64,000 bases of DNA. Source: Fistulifera solaris (Eukaryota; Bacillariophyta; Bacillariophyceae; Naviculales; Stauroneidaceae). Where the stretch lies: positions 1,860,001-1,924,000 of the forward strand of contig AP026162.1 in NCBI GenBank assembly GCA_030295235.1, in the 5' to 3' direction. The notes beneath the pieces were generated by a model, which was not told the origin of the DNA, did no database searches, and saw only the letters and a program-made list of their open reading frames with translations. Positions 1 to 9,395 of the stretch are shown here, one piece after another (position 1 is the first letter of the stretch; each line of letters begins with the position of its first letter). The translations under genes and the position numbers were made by a program.

Positions 1-486
1 CACCATGATGTGATTCGACGCAAAATACGATGTGCTGGGGAGATGCCTGGATCGAGCCAGGATTCGACCTAGTTCTTCGGCAGCATCAGTAATACTTCGC
101 GGATCTTCCGGATCTGAAACTAGTAAAGGAACATTCCTATTGTGGTCATGGGAGTCGGAAGGCCTCCAATTTGATGGCGAGTAAATTCCAATTGAACTTT
201 GCGATGAGGATAATGATTCGTAGCATGTAGTTGCAATTGACTTTGTGCTTACGAAAACCCCGCCCAAGATGTCTTTTGGCTTTACAAGCAGGACTTTATC
301 CTGTTGTTGTGCTCTCTTATTTCTTCGACTTATTCTTTGTCGAAGAGAAGGGAAAATGGCCATTTGATATCGTTTCATTCGTTGTTGGAGTGAAGTTGGA
401 TTTTGTGACCATGAGAGCGATGATCGCCAATTTGCTTGTTGTTCGAGGAGGTTCCGAGTGGACGAACTTCCGAGAAAAATGGACAT
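1..486 (-). CDS. unrecognised protein, 3' end cut by window edge
   Basis: The minus strand is open from an in-frame stop at 552-550 to base 1, over 180 codons. The first ATG after that stop is at 486 and gives 162 codons; later in-frame ATGs lie at 378 and 363. The protein starts Ser/Gln-rich, has a strongly basic patch (RRNKRAQQQ), then a hydrophobic-charged stretch (LLVKPKDILGG), a Ser-rich linker, and an ordered-looking end (AEELGRILARSR ... SNHIMV). The length of the open frame and its balanced composition argue that it is coding. I do not recognise the family; the C-terminal part that would decide this is outside the window. The promoter is shared head to head with the gene starting at 834. 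Confidence 0.55.
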   Translation of the reverse strand, partial: MSIFLGSSSTRNLLEQQANWRSSLSWSQNPTSLQQRMKRYQMAIFPSLRQRISRRNKRAQQQDKVLLVKPKDILGGVFVSTKSIATTCYESLSSSQSSIGIYSPSNWRPSDSHDHNRNVPLLVSDPEDPRSITDAAEELGRILARSRHLPSTSYFASNHIMV

Positions 487-833
487 GCACGAATCAGAAG
501 TGACTGGATGAAATAGTACAAAGATCACTGCTGGTGCGACACAACGCTTTCAACGCTCGCCATCTTTTACATTTTTCAGCGCAAATAACGTGCGCCGACG
601 TTGTTTGCCGTGTTATTTCCCTTGATTGTTTGTAGATGGATGATGGAGGATGAATGATGAGATAGATCATCCGATAGTAATTTGGAGGCGAGCCAACAAA
701 CGACGAAAGTTGTCTGTGTATTCCTAGCAAACGATACGAAAGCCGGATCAGCAATAGAGTGTGACAGCGGCGATCGCCTCGTCTAGAGTCTATGCGAGTT
801 TCTCATTTCACAAGATATATTCTCGCATTCCTT
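487..833. other. divergent intergenic region
   Basis: This is the shared upstream region of the left-edge gene and the SnoaL-like gene. It holds no convincing gene; the short reading frames on either strand have low-complexity or unstructured products. I see no strong repeat or RNA gene. Confidence 0.5.
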
Positions 834-1271
834 ATGTCGACTTACTCAGAACTTGATCTATTTTGGGAAGAGGCTGCTCGAACTGTTGCGACAGGAGATT
901 TTAGCGCTTATTCGGCTCTATATCACCCCGATGCTGTAGTAGTAGATACTGTCACCGCACCAAATGGAACTAAACCAATCGCTGAAGCTTTGCGTCAGTG
1001 GAAAGCTAGCTTTGATGAGACCGCCTCAAGCACTCGCGAAACGACTCTCGCATTCCGATTTTCAAGACGACTGCACAACTCTGAAACAGCACATGAGTCA
1101 GGAATTTTTCAATATACTTCCAGTAGCAACACGGAACCTGTAAAGACAATTTATGTGAAGTTTGAGGCTCTCATGGTAAAGAAGGATACAAAATGGATGT
1201 GGCTGATGGAATACCAGCGGGAACTAACAAGCAAAGATGAATGGGATTCACTTCCGGGTTTTCGGAACTAG
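834..1271 (+). CDS. SnoaL/NTF2-like domain protein
   Basis: A 145-residue single-exon protein with the features of the SnoaL/DUF4440 group of the NTF2-like fold: an N-terminal helix with a conserved Trp (DLFWEEAA), the segment LYHPDAVVVDT that opens the cone-shaped sheet, a middle helix (AEALRQWKASF), and C-terminal strands (KWMWLMEYQREL). Members of this fold act as small enzymes, binding pockets or stress proteins, so the function cannot be assigned. I chose the ATG at 834 because it begins directly at the domain; an in-frame ATG at 792 would add 14 mostly hydrophobic residues, too short for a clear signal peptide. It is convergent with the bZIP gene that ends at 1480. Confidence 0.6.
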   Translation: MSTYSELDLFWEEAARTVATGDFSAYSALYHPDAVVVDTVTAPNGTKPIAEALRQWKASFDETASSTRETTLAFRFSRRLHNSETAHESGIFQYTSSSNTEPVKTIYVKFEALMVKKDTKWMWLMEYQRELTSKDEWDSLPGFRN

Positions 1272-1479
1272 CTTGCTTTTTCAAGTTCAGTATTGCATGA
1301 GCTTTCTACGCTTTACTGGACAAAACACAGGACTCTATTTACAGACTTTGTTTATCAAATATTTACGGGGAGTACAATCGAATTACACCGTTAAATAGAG
1401 AAATAATGTTCAATGACAAAGAATACATGTTTCATTTTCAAGGTGATACAGTCTAATCAAAACTCAGTCATGAAGCATC

Positions 1480-2457
1480 TTAGAGCTCAATGGTCCTTTC
1501 TTCCTCGGCACCAGATGTGGAAAACGCATGTTGCCATGCAAACATCGGGTTCATCATAAATGACTGCATACCAAGCTGCTGACCCGCTGTGGTTGTGGCA
1601 GCTTGTTGCATCGCCATTGCTGTCATTGCGTCGGTGTAAGCTTGTTGAGCGTTCGCTCCGACAGGAGTCGCCGCCAGCTGGCTCATGTTCAAACCAGGGA
1701 TAGCATGACTAATACCTTGCATGGCAGCTTCCATCGCCGCAGTTGCCGCTTGTTGAAAACTTGCCATTGCTTGCATTGTCGCACCAGTTTGCACATCGGG
1801 GATAGCTGAATCAACATTTCCAATTTTCGACCCAGTCCCTTTCATCGTCTGGGCGACTTCTCTCGCAGCTGCTGCAGAAAAACCCTGGCTTGCATAGAGA
1901 GGCTTGAGTAGCAACGGCTTCAGCCTCGACTTGTTCCATCGAGTCTTTCATGCCGTTACTAGCTATCGGGTCATGCACGTGAGCACTGGGTTTCTGTTCT
2001 CCGTTTGGAGAAATCATCGATTGTGCTTGAATGAGCAGCTGCATCAGTTCGTCATTGTGTTGCTTCAAAGCTCCATTCGCGCGAGAGAAGAAGATAACCT
2101 GTTTGGCGTCGCTCGTTAGAAGTTGGGGAGCATTATGGAACGAATGAAAAAAAAAGAAAATAAGATGATACTTACACTGCGCTGAAGTTCCTCGATCATT
2201 ATCTTCTTTCTACGCCTGGACTCCTTTGCAGCCTTCCGGTTCTGTTCTAAACGAAGTTTTCGTGTGATCATAGCTTTCTCTTTCTCCATTTCTTTGGTAA
2301 GTCCATCACTACTTGCGAGCGGTGCAGATTGAGGTGCGGCCGATTTCATAACCTTTGACGGCGGTTCTTCATCCACAGCATCTTCTAGTTCGCGTTTGAT
2401 CGAAAGGTTCGCTCCTCCGGCGGCGTCCGCACATGTGGAGAGTATTTCCGTGGTCAT
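1480..2457 (-). CDS. bZIP transcription factor A
   Basis: DNA-binding leucine-zipper factor of about 299 residues. Exon 1 is 2457-2176 and exon 2 is 2098-1480; the 77-nt intron starts GTAAGT and ends AACAG. The basic region LEQNRKAAKESRRRKK sits at the end of exon 1, and exon 2 opens with the hinge VIFFSRANGALKQHN, a stramenopile bZIP signature, followed by the zipper. The acidic-basic N terminus contains a predicted nuclear-type patch. The C-terminal half is rich in Ala, Met and Gln and includes GATMQAMASFQQAA, which the neighbouring bZIP shares. The frame breaks near the A run at 1878-1882 (T run in the mRNA), which carries one surplus base. The first ATG of the frame is at 2457. Target genes are unknown; TGACGT sites in its own upstream region suggest autoregulation (inference). 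Confidence 0.85.
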
Positions 2458-2525
2458 GGTCGCTATTATCAAAAAGTGAGGCTAAGCAATGATGGCTTCT
2501 TTGCACATCAAAGGAAAATTATGCG

Positions 2526-2969
2526 TGACGGCTTCGTGACGTTGATCGTGATGTAACCGTTTCCTCAAAAGATCGCTGCGAGCATGCCGAGAAACGACGT
2601 ACATTTCTACGTCAGAAATGTACTGGCAAGACGCAAACGCTTCTCCAGCCGCTCGTCACTTCGTCACTGTCGGGAAAAGACTGCGTGCTTTGTCGCGTCA
2701 CATTGATGCACTCTGCGAAAAAAGTACCCTTTTTACTATGCCGTGCACTGTTTACCTTCTTTCTGGTACGCATTCTACATAGATACGTCTGTCGAGCTGC
2801 CGTATCATCTGGCAAACGTCAGCATTGAACACCGTTTTTGAGCAAGTATGTAAAGTAAGGAAAATAGCCTACACATTATGTCAGAGTGAAAAAGACGCAC
2901 TAAAAATCGGTGTGAGAACACGTGGCGATAACCGTGAATGACGTCGCAATGACGTAACCTCTATGACGT
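2526..2969. promoter_or_regulatory. TGACGT-rich upstream region of bZIP A
   Basis: Full TGACGT or ACGTCA hexamers lie at 2537-2542, 2609-2614, 2939-2944, 2950-2955 and 2964-2969; the last three are spaced 11 and 14 bp apart. Half sites (TGACG, CGTCA) occur in between. This hexamer is the core of CRE/ATF-type bZIP sites and of the diatom CO2/cAMP-responsive elements. The region lies 70-510 bp upstream of the bZIP A start codon. The rest of the 2458-3145 interval holds no gene that I can support. Confidence 0.5.
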
Positions 2970-3145
2970 CTCTAGGTCCTCTCTAGCTTACCTGTTGCAC
3001 TTGCACATTACTCGTGGTGGTGTGAGTTCATTTTTGTTTTCTTTTTTTTATTTAAATAGGTTGTCAGATGATTCTTTACTTTGTAAGCTAAACAATCAGC
3101 CTCATTCAAAAATTTGTTTTACATCAAGAGAGTTCGGCTTTACTA

Positions 3146-3854
3146 TTAGACACTTTCAAAGTCTGTATTGTGGTTTCCGTCTCCAAATTTTACTCTTTGT
3201 TCTTGACCTTCTTCGTTTGTGTCAGTGAATATTGGGCACGGTTCCCTAGAGGCCGCTAATATGATAGGTGCTCCTTCATCTGTCAGTTTGCCGATGTGAT
3301 GAGCATTGATACTTGCAAGACCCTTCATAGCTGATTGCATAGCCACAGAAGCTGCCTCCTGAAAGCTCGCCATGGCCTTCATTGTTGCTCCAATCCTCAT
3401 AGACGGCGATTTACCGGACGACTCGGACACCTGTTGCGAGCTACTGTCGTTATCTGTTCCGTTTCCCGATGCCTCTAGTCTAGCGAACTCGTGAGCAGTT
3501 ACGATTCTCTGAGCCTCGCTTATACGAGTGAGTAAATCGGTGTTTTGTTGTCTGAGTAGTGCATTGGCTCGGGTGAAAAGATGACACTGCGCTGCAGTTC
3601 GTCAACCATCAACTTTTTCCGACGTCGAGACTCACGCGCTGCTTTCCTGTTTTGTTCGAGTCTGTTTTTGCGAGACAATTCTTTCCGTTCCAATTCGTGA
3701 TCATCGATTCCATTTGCAGCTAACATCGCGTTATGGAAAAGCGAGATGGATGAAGACCCGTCTGTTGGGGGCATCATTGGAAAAACCATTCCGAATGAGC
3801 CCGAATCGGTTTCCTTCGCGATCGAAGAAGACCCCCACACCCTTCAGCGCTCAT
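3146..3854 (-). CDS. bZIP transcription factor B (tandem paralogue)
   Basis: Second bZIP factor, about 236 residues after repair, in tandem with bZIP A and on the same strand. It has the basic region LEQNRKAARESRRRKK followed by DELQRSVIFFTRANALLRQQN (in separate pieces because of a break), and the shared C-terminal motif GATMKAMASFQEAA. Unlike bZIP A it has no intron at the hinge. Two single-base deficits are needed: one in the C run 3832-3836 close to the start, and one in the A run 3576-3579 exactly inside the VIFF hinge. With both restored, the CDS from the ATG at 3854 to the stop at 3146 is 711 nt, a multiple of three. If the first break were real, translation could start at a downstream Met in the Met/Pro-rich N terminus. 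The alternative is a pseudogene, but the conserved C terminus argues against it. Confidence 0.75.
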
Positions 3855-4034
3855 TTTGTAGCGAATAGGTACTTCTTGGCTGCGTGAATCATGGGAATCC
3901 ATCCTCAAACCTCAGAATTGTTTACATGTCATGCCGATGAATTATATTTTGGTTTATTACCAGGTTTTGTGAACGCGATCAAAATCTTCGGAAGTTTTGC
4001 GAGGAGTTGCGATGATTTTTTGTGATGCAGGCTT

Positions 4035-4167
4035 ACGTCACAGATTTGACTTTCGACAAACCCGCGAAGGCTTCGGTTTCTGGACTGTGTTTTAGAAACT
4101 AGCATTACTGCACTTCAATGAATGACCGTGACGTTGCTCCTCTGGTGCCACGTCATTACTGTGACGT
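4035..4167. promoter_or_regulatory. TGACGT cluster upstream of bZIP B
   Basis: ACGTCA at 4035-4040 and 4150-4155, TGACGT at 4129-4134 and 4162-4167, so four full hexamers within 133 bp and 180-315 bp upstream of the bZIP B start codon. Three of the four lie within 39 bp. Confidence 0.5.
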
Positions 4168-4251
4168 ATTTACTTCTTTGGTCCAACCTTTTCTCTTTTC
4201 TTAGCCTAGTGCCTCACAGCTTGCTGCGACAAAAACTCGGACTCCAAAACG

Positions 4252-4528
4252 CTCCAAAAATGGAGTTGGGTACACTAAAGCAGATACTAAATAAATAGCG
4301 TACTTTAAAGACGTATACTAATATTTGTTTTTGGCGATCGTCGAGAAATTTTGAAGTGAAGCAAGTTCATGGTTTATGATATCATTTGACATTACAATTT
4401 TCATCATAGATCGTCCTTACAGCGGTTACAGGCGTTTCCTAACTATCGTATATAATGTAGCCCACTCCAGAAATGGAGTCCGTTGGCATGAATACTTATA
4501 TGTCGCACGACACTCCATTTTTGGAGTG
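4252..4528. repeat. three CTCCA-N4-TGGAG hairpins
   Basis: Three perfect inverted repeats, each with a four-base loop: 4252-4265 (stem CTCCA, loop AAAA), 4464-4479 (stem ACTCCA, loop GAAA) and 4511-4528 (stem CACTCCA, loop TTTT). Loops differ while stems agree. They lie in the roughly 1-kb gene-free interval 3855-4863 between bZIP B and the LRR-like gene. No long protein frame in that interval is convincing. Confidence 0.5.
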
Positions 4529-4863
4529 CAAAGCCGTGAGGCACTAGATCGTGACTCAAATAAGTCCCTGGTCGTTCGATTTTCTCTATACTACGTAGTA
4601 CTTGTATTATAAAACATCAAAACAGTCGGCACGATGAGCGAAGGAGATGGATCATAATGACTTCCTCGATTCTGCGTCGGTACTCGTGCATGGCGCCCAC
4701 TTACTTGTATTTTACTTGAGGAGACCTAGGGCTAACGACGATAATTATTGAAGGTTATTAAGCAGTTCAAAGGGGACTCTTTTGACTACTCCGTATCAAA
4801 GGAAGCTTTCGAAATTCATCAAACAGGAGAATCAGATCAAGAGGAAATTACATCGTTTACACC

Positions 4864-6132
4864 ATGGCCGACGATTTGCCAAATGAAGGAGACTCATGTT
4901 CTGATTACAGTGATGACGACTCGTCTTTTGACTCGGAAGCATCTTCTGACGAGACTTTTAGTGAAGGTGCTGGCCGAGGCACGACAAGCTCTGATTTGTT
5001 TCGAGCGTTTCTATCACAAATACCCCCCGACCATGCCGAGCCTGTTCCTGTCGAAACCCGGACTCCACAGGAGCTTTGGAACGACTTTATTGAAGAAGTC
5101 AGTACATCCCAAACAAAAGTTCTCAAAATAACAGATAGCTGTGTTGCAAAGTACGCTTTAGAAGCGACTGGACAAAGCGAGATGCTGAACAGTCAACTTT
5201 CAGCTGCCATAGCCTCTGCAAGAGGAATCACTCACGTCATTCTCGGCAATTCGTTGCTAAAGCATTTCAAGGAAACTGGCCAGCAAAAGAATCTTCTGTC
5301 CTCCCTTGTCAGGCAACATCAGGAATCGTTAACTTATATAAAATTGGGATCGGATAACATGACAGAATCTTCTCTGTTTGGTCTCGTCGCGTCAGCCATT
5401 CTGGATCCGCTGTACGAGTACCGAAATAGGCTGAAATTAAGTGAGATTGAAATCAGAGGTCTGGAAATCTTGAGTCAAGAGGATGTCAAGATTTTCTCCG
5501 AGATTCTTTTGGGCGGAAAAGATTCTATTCGTCAACTCAACTTACTGTGTATCGATACAGATAAAGCAGGTCCAGTCTCGTTTGATCTGTTAATCGATGC
5601 TGCTCGTCAATCCACGTGCTTGGACGAACTTCGCATTGAGAGGATTGGATGCTTTACACGAAACAACCTTGTCAGTGCAGAGAGCTTGAATAATTTGCTA
5701 TTTGAAAAAAAGAAATGGTGGAGACTTGCGCTTTGTGGTTTGGGACTTACGGACTCTCATTGTCGCATAATGGCGAGCCTTTTCTCCAGAGACAGCACGT
5801 GCAAAGTTGGAGATCTGTTATCCTTGAAGAATAATCCTTCTATAAGCGAGGCAGGATATGCTGACATTTTTAGAGTTTTCTTCAACAAGCAGCGGATGGG
5901 TCTGATAAAAGTTGATGACCTGGAATGGGAAAAGAAGTTTGATCTCGTTCGGTCCATGAATAATCTTCACGGACGGCTTCAGTTTGTCGAGGAAGGGGCT
6001 CTCGAGGATCGTGTAAAATGGGTTGAGTGGCTGGCAAAGCTGGGCAACCTTGGCTGGGAAGATGATAAGCACAAAATCAATTATCTATGGTTTACGATCT
6101 TAGAGAAGCCGGACTTTGTCAGAGGTGCGTAA
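4864..6132 (+). CDS. LRR/RNI-like protein
   Basis: A 422-residue single-exon protein. The N-terminal 45 residues are very acidic and Ser-rich. The rest alternates short hydrophobic strands and helices in the way of ribonuclease-inhibitor-like leucine-rich repeats, for example IRQLNLLCID, LDELRIERIG and WWRLALCGLGLTDSHCRIMASLF, with irregular repeat length. This style is common among diatom proteins of unknown function. No catalytic motif is visible; a protein-binding scaffold is the likely role (inference). The start at 4864 is the first ATG of this frame and gives the acidic leader. The gene is convergent with the histone-fold gene, only 10 bp separating the two stop codons. Confidence 0.65.
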   Translation: MADDLPNEGDSCSDYSDDDSSFDSEASSDETFSEGAGRGTTSSDLFRAFLSQIPPDHAEPVPVETRTPQELWNDFIEEVSTSQTKVLKITDSCVAKYALEATGQSEMLNSQLSAAIASARGITHVILGNSLLKHFKETGQQKNLLSSLVRQHQESLTYIKLGSDNMTESSLFGLVASAILDPLYEYRNRLKLSEIEIRGLEILSQEDVKIFSEILLGGKDSIRQLNLLCIDTDKAGPVSFDLLIDAARQSTCLDELRIERIGCFTRNNLVSAESLNNLLFEKKKWWRLALCGLGLTDSHCRIMASLFSRDSTCKVGDLLSLKNNPSISEAGYADIFRVFFNKQRMGLIKVDDLEWEKKFDLVRSMNNLHGRLQFVEEGALEDRVKWVEWLAKLGNLGWEDDKHKINYLWFTILEKPDFVRGA

Positions 6133-6142
6133 AATAATATTA

Positions 6143-6760
6143 TTAAGGAAATAGTGTTTCCAAGAACGTCATCGACGCATTCTTGGTTCTAGCTTCAGCA
6201 ATGTCCTCGTACCGGATCGTATTTCGACCGCGGAGTTTTGCGCTGTGGAAACTTTCCTTTGCTAATCGTTTCAAGAATAGCTCTGCAGCAATTGTTGTCA
6301 TTATTGCCGCTTCATTTTGTACGATGGGCGTATCGGGGTCAAGTTTCATCGCCTTCTTGACAGTTCGAAATGGGATTGTAAGTCCTGCAACAGAAGGTGT
6401 TCGTCCCCTCCGGCCTGATTTGCTAGCTGAAACGGGAGACGACTTCTTGTGCTTTTCATGGCTGTCACCGCCTTCCGATGTCGCTGGAGTTCCGGTCGAG
6501 GCTCCATCTCCCTCCGACTCCTCAACGGTGTCCACTTCATCTCCATCTTCGGCTTCCGCCATGACGCTAACATCATCGTTGTCTTCATCGCCATTAGTAT
6601 CGGAATCTTCAACATTGGCGCTTTCTCTCGTTTCTTCATCTTGTAAGCTTTGATCTTCGTTATCGTCAGCCCCTTCTTTGTTCTCTTCGTCTTCGCTGTA
6701 AGCTTCTACGTTGCGGGCGTGCTGGTCAACGCTGCTTTCGAGCTCGTCATCGTCCGGCAT
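6143..6760 (-). CDS. histone-fold protein, Dpb3/POLE4/CHRAC15-like
   Basis: A 205-residue protein whose C-terminal 80 residues form an NF-YC/H2A-type histone fold. Helix 1 is IPFRTVKKAMKLDPDTPIV, helix 2 is NEAAIMTTIAAELFLKRLAKES, and the end NASMTFLETLFP matches the FLxxxLP ending of Dpb3, POLE4 and CHRAC15. Those proteins pair with a partner histone fold in DNA polymerase epsilon or ISWI remodelling complexes. The N-terminal 110 residues are highly acidic (Asp/Glu/Ser runs), followed by a basic patch (SKSGRRGRTP) that may be a nuclear signal. I chose the ATG at 6760 because it starts the acidic domain; an upstream in-frame stretch to 6979 looks like leader sequence. NF-YC proper is less likely because its HAP-complex contact residues are absent. 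Confidence 0.75.
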   Translation of the reverse strand: MPDDDELESSVDQHARNVEAYSEDEENKEGADDNEDQSLQDEETRESANVEDSDTNGDEDNDDVSVMAEAEDGDEVDTVEESEGDGASTGTPATSEGGDSHEKHKKSSPVSASKSGRRGRTPSVAGLTIPFRTVKKAMKLDPDTPIVQNEAAIMTTIAAELFLKRLAKESFHSAKLRGRNTIRYEDIAEARTKNASMTFLETLFP

Positions 6761-7826
6761 ATTCACCAAAGTAATTCTTTGAGAGGATACTAGTCTATCA
6801 ATGACTTGCTGCTCCTGTAGACAGACGTCAGAACAATAATGCGCGATCATGGTCGAAGTTGCAGCGGGCAGCGGTGAATGCCGATGGTGGGCGAATGAAT
6901 CATGGAGCGACACGAACATCATACGGTCGCTATAAAGAACAGATCCAGTCCCGATATCGTGATAGCAAGGTTTAGACAAGCGTTCAGGTACCCGGTACCT
7001 TTTCAGCCTTGTGTATTGCTGCTTATAACAGCGGTAATCATGCCAAGAAGCAACGTAAGCTTACAAAACGCGTTGAAGAAGCGAAGGATGCACTCATAGG
7101 GTCGCATCATTGTTCCGGACTCATGACTGAAGTGCAGTCGTGGTGAAAACGGACAACACTCTGACCTATAGTAGAATGTAAGGTGAACGAATGAACGAAT
7201 AGCATCGATCTGCGCACTGAAAATGCTGCTTGTAACAGCGGTAACATGTCAAGAAGCAGCGCAAGCTTACAAATCGCGGTGAATAAACGAAGGATGCACT
7301 CGTAGGATCACACCGTTTGCAGTCGTGGTAAGATACGGACATCACTCTGGCCTATAGTAGGTTCACGAGAACCTCAGTTTGGTGTCTTTGCCGACTACTT
7401 TGCGTCTAAAAGAAAGTCTCGGAGATAATAATAAAAAAGCTAAGCTCTAGATCCTATCCATACTTCCTATCGACGACCTCTTTGCAAGGTGTTAGCCCGC
7501 GTGCTAAGTATGTTGAATTTGTTTGAGCAACGCGTCAATACTTGGATCTTCCCTCTTCTGAAAGATAACAGGTCTCAAACACCCCTTACCCATTCATTTA
7601 GAGTGTTTAGAATGTTTCATGATCGTGTGCATTTTTTACGATCATCAGCTGAAAAAAATGGAAATACCTTTATCATGCCGAATCATCTGTTCGCAACTGT
7701 AGCGTTATCCTCTACAAAGCAATCGATTCAATAATTCCGAAGAACATACTCTAAGATTAAGCTTATGATAAAAAACGAAAGCCTGAATCGAAAACAATAC
7801 CAGATGCAAACTGCAGCCTTCGACAG
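6761..7826. other. intergenic region with tandem duplication
   Basis: No supportable gene in over 1 kb. The only notable content is the duplicated block listed separately at 7017-7360. Short frames (for instance near 7489-7734) lack domains and I do not accept them. Confidence 0.5.
7017..7360. repeat. diverged direct repeat, two copies
   Basis: Copy 1 is 7017-7174 and copy 2 is 7224-7360. Both begin TGCTGCTT(A/G)TAACAGCGGTAA, share AAGGATGCACTC and GCAGTCGTGGT, and end CCTATAGTAG. Copy 2 lacks about 20 bp. The copies have clearly diverged, so this is an old duplication of non-coding DNA. Confidence 0.7.
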
Positions 7827-8543
7827 TTAGCATTCTTCTTGGCTTTTTCGAACAACCTGTCGCACTTTCTTTTTGAAAGCCGCCCGATCGTTGCGCCACA
7901 TGACCGCAGCATCCAGGTTGGCCGGACTCTCGTCATTGGGGTCGGATAGCATGGAAATCACCGAAACGAGAATCTGCTCCACGCCCAGAATCGGTCGCCA
8001 GCGCTCTTCCGCAGATTCTTGCTGATTGAACTCATCCTCGCCGGGAGGATGCAAAATAGAGATGCAAACCCTTCCGTCCGTATATACATTGGGATGCCAC
8101 ATTTCCGACGTGAACGTCATAGTTGGGGGCATGTTGGGAAAGTCCGGGGGAAACACGAGCTTTGCCTTGAAAAAGCCTCCTTCATACAAAGTCCCATCCG
8201 GTCCCATAATAAGAATTTCCCATTCGTACACATTGCTATCATCTACGAGGCCGACAGACACCAAATCGATCGGGTTTTTGGCCAGGTCTTTGTGTCCGCA
8301 GAAAACGAGGTGAGTCTGATGTCTCAAGCTGAGCGAGCTACATTCTCATCAACTCATTCATCCACGACGGTCATTGATGATATTCACTACTTTGATTTAT
8401 AAGAAACAAATGATAACGACTAAATAATGCTCGACGAACACAATAGCCGCGGCAAAATAAAAACATTATTCACGACTATTGAAAATGACGCTCTACCTAC
8501 CTGTGAGTTGCCGCCGCAACAGTTCCGTTCCATAATCCGACAT
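7827..8543 (-). CDS. UBC7: ubiquitin-conjugating enzyme E2, UBC7/UBE2G type
   Basis: E2 enzyme of 167 residues that receives ubiquitin on a cysteine and passes it on with RING E3 ligases; the UBC7/UBE2G branch works mainly in ER-associated degradation. Exon 1 is 8543-8501 and exon 2 is 8287-7827, with a 213-nt intron (GTAGGT...AAG). Exon 1 encodes the start MSDYGTELLRRQL, the expected E2 helix 1. Visible motifs are HPNVY, the active-site Cys in GRVCISILHPPGEDE, and the acidic-loop insertion of about 13 residues after that Cys that defines the UBC7/UBE2G/CDC34 group. The C terminus (VRQVVRKSQEE) matches UBE2G1. No tail anchor is present. It is divergent from the eIF5 gene. Confidence 0.92.
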
Positions 8544-9395
8544 TCTGTCTCGATGATCGATGAGCACACTCAGTAAGTAAAACAGGCAAGCACCGATTTA
8601 TCGACTCGCCAGGTATTGATGTCTGTATAGCCGGAGACCTTCGACCTTTTGCCGCGTTTGTTGTGGTTGAGTGCAGTGACTGCTTTTGCGTCGTTTCGAA
8701 GGCCGTCGGCCGTCGTGTTTTTTGCCTCGCATTTTTCTCCCTCCTTCCACCTTCGAAACGAAACCGCTGCGTCGATCGTCCGTTTCAAACTCAACTTTAT
8801 AGCCGCTGATAGTGTAGATTTGAGAAAGGCCAAAGTACATTCTAAACTACAGTCGAGCTTCAATGACTCGTGACTCATCTCGTTGGTGATACAGTTCTGT
8901 ACGTTAATGGGTCGCGTCTGAAAGGTAGTGTAGACAAAAGTGTAGCACCGACCACGACCACGGATTTTCGAAGCATGCGCGGACGAAAAACAAACGTGAG
9001 GAGGCCAGCAAACCGCAAACTCAACTTATTTCAACAAGCAGCACAACCAGTCGAAACGAATCTCTGCCATTTGAATAGTACTATTTCAATTGCTGTTAGC
9101 ATAATCACAAGTTTTTGTGTCAGTTTTTTGAATCCAGTTCACAAGAAGTTTTTGCAATCATTACGGTCCCCGTGATAACTACCCATCTTGACTCTTCAGC
9201 AGCTCCCTGTCGCTGCTCGCAATTTACCGAATCATCATCTATATCGATACCGCTTCTCAGCACTTGTTATCCGGCGCAAAAGTGTCGGATTACAACATCA
9301 TCAAAACGACTTCTTTCACGAATAATCGAGAGATTTGGCTATTTGCCAAAGGTTTATATTTTATACGATAAGCGGTGACAAAACGGATTTGAAAA
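8544..9395. other. divergent promoter region UBC7 / eIF5
   Basis: About 850 bp between two head-to-head genes. Several short frames exist on both strands but none shows a domain or consistent coding character. A 5' UTR with or without a leader intron for eIF5 is likely to fall here, though I cannot place it. Confidence 0.4.

Noticed and set aside
231-503. 90-codon plus-strand frame near the left edge
   Set aside because: Antisense to the longer minus-strand frame 1-486, which has better composition and is open to the edge.
4748-5131. Alternative 127-codon frame overlapping the LRR-like gene start
   Set aside because: The upstream part looks partly coding, but it runs out of frame with the 422-residue protein and its overlap part is a shadow. 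An upstream exon cannot be excluded.
6183-6653. 156-codon plus-strand frame opposite the histone-fold gene
   Set aside because: Its Ser/Ser-Thr runs are the complement of the acidic Asp/Glu runs of the real gene.
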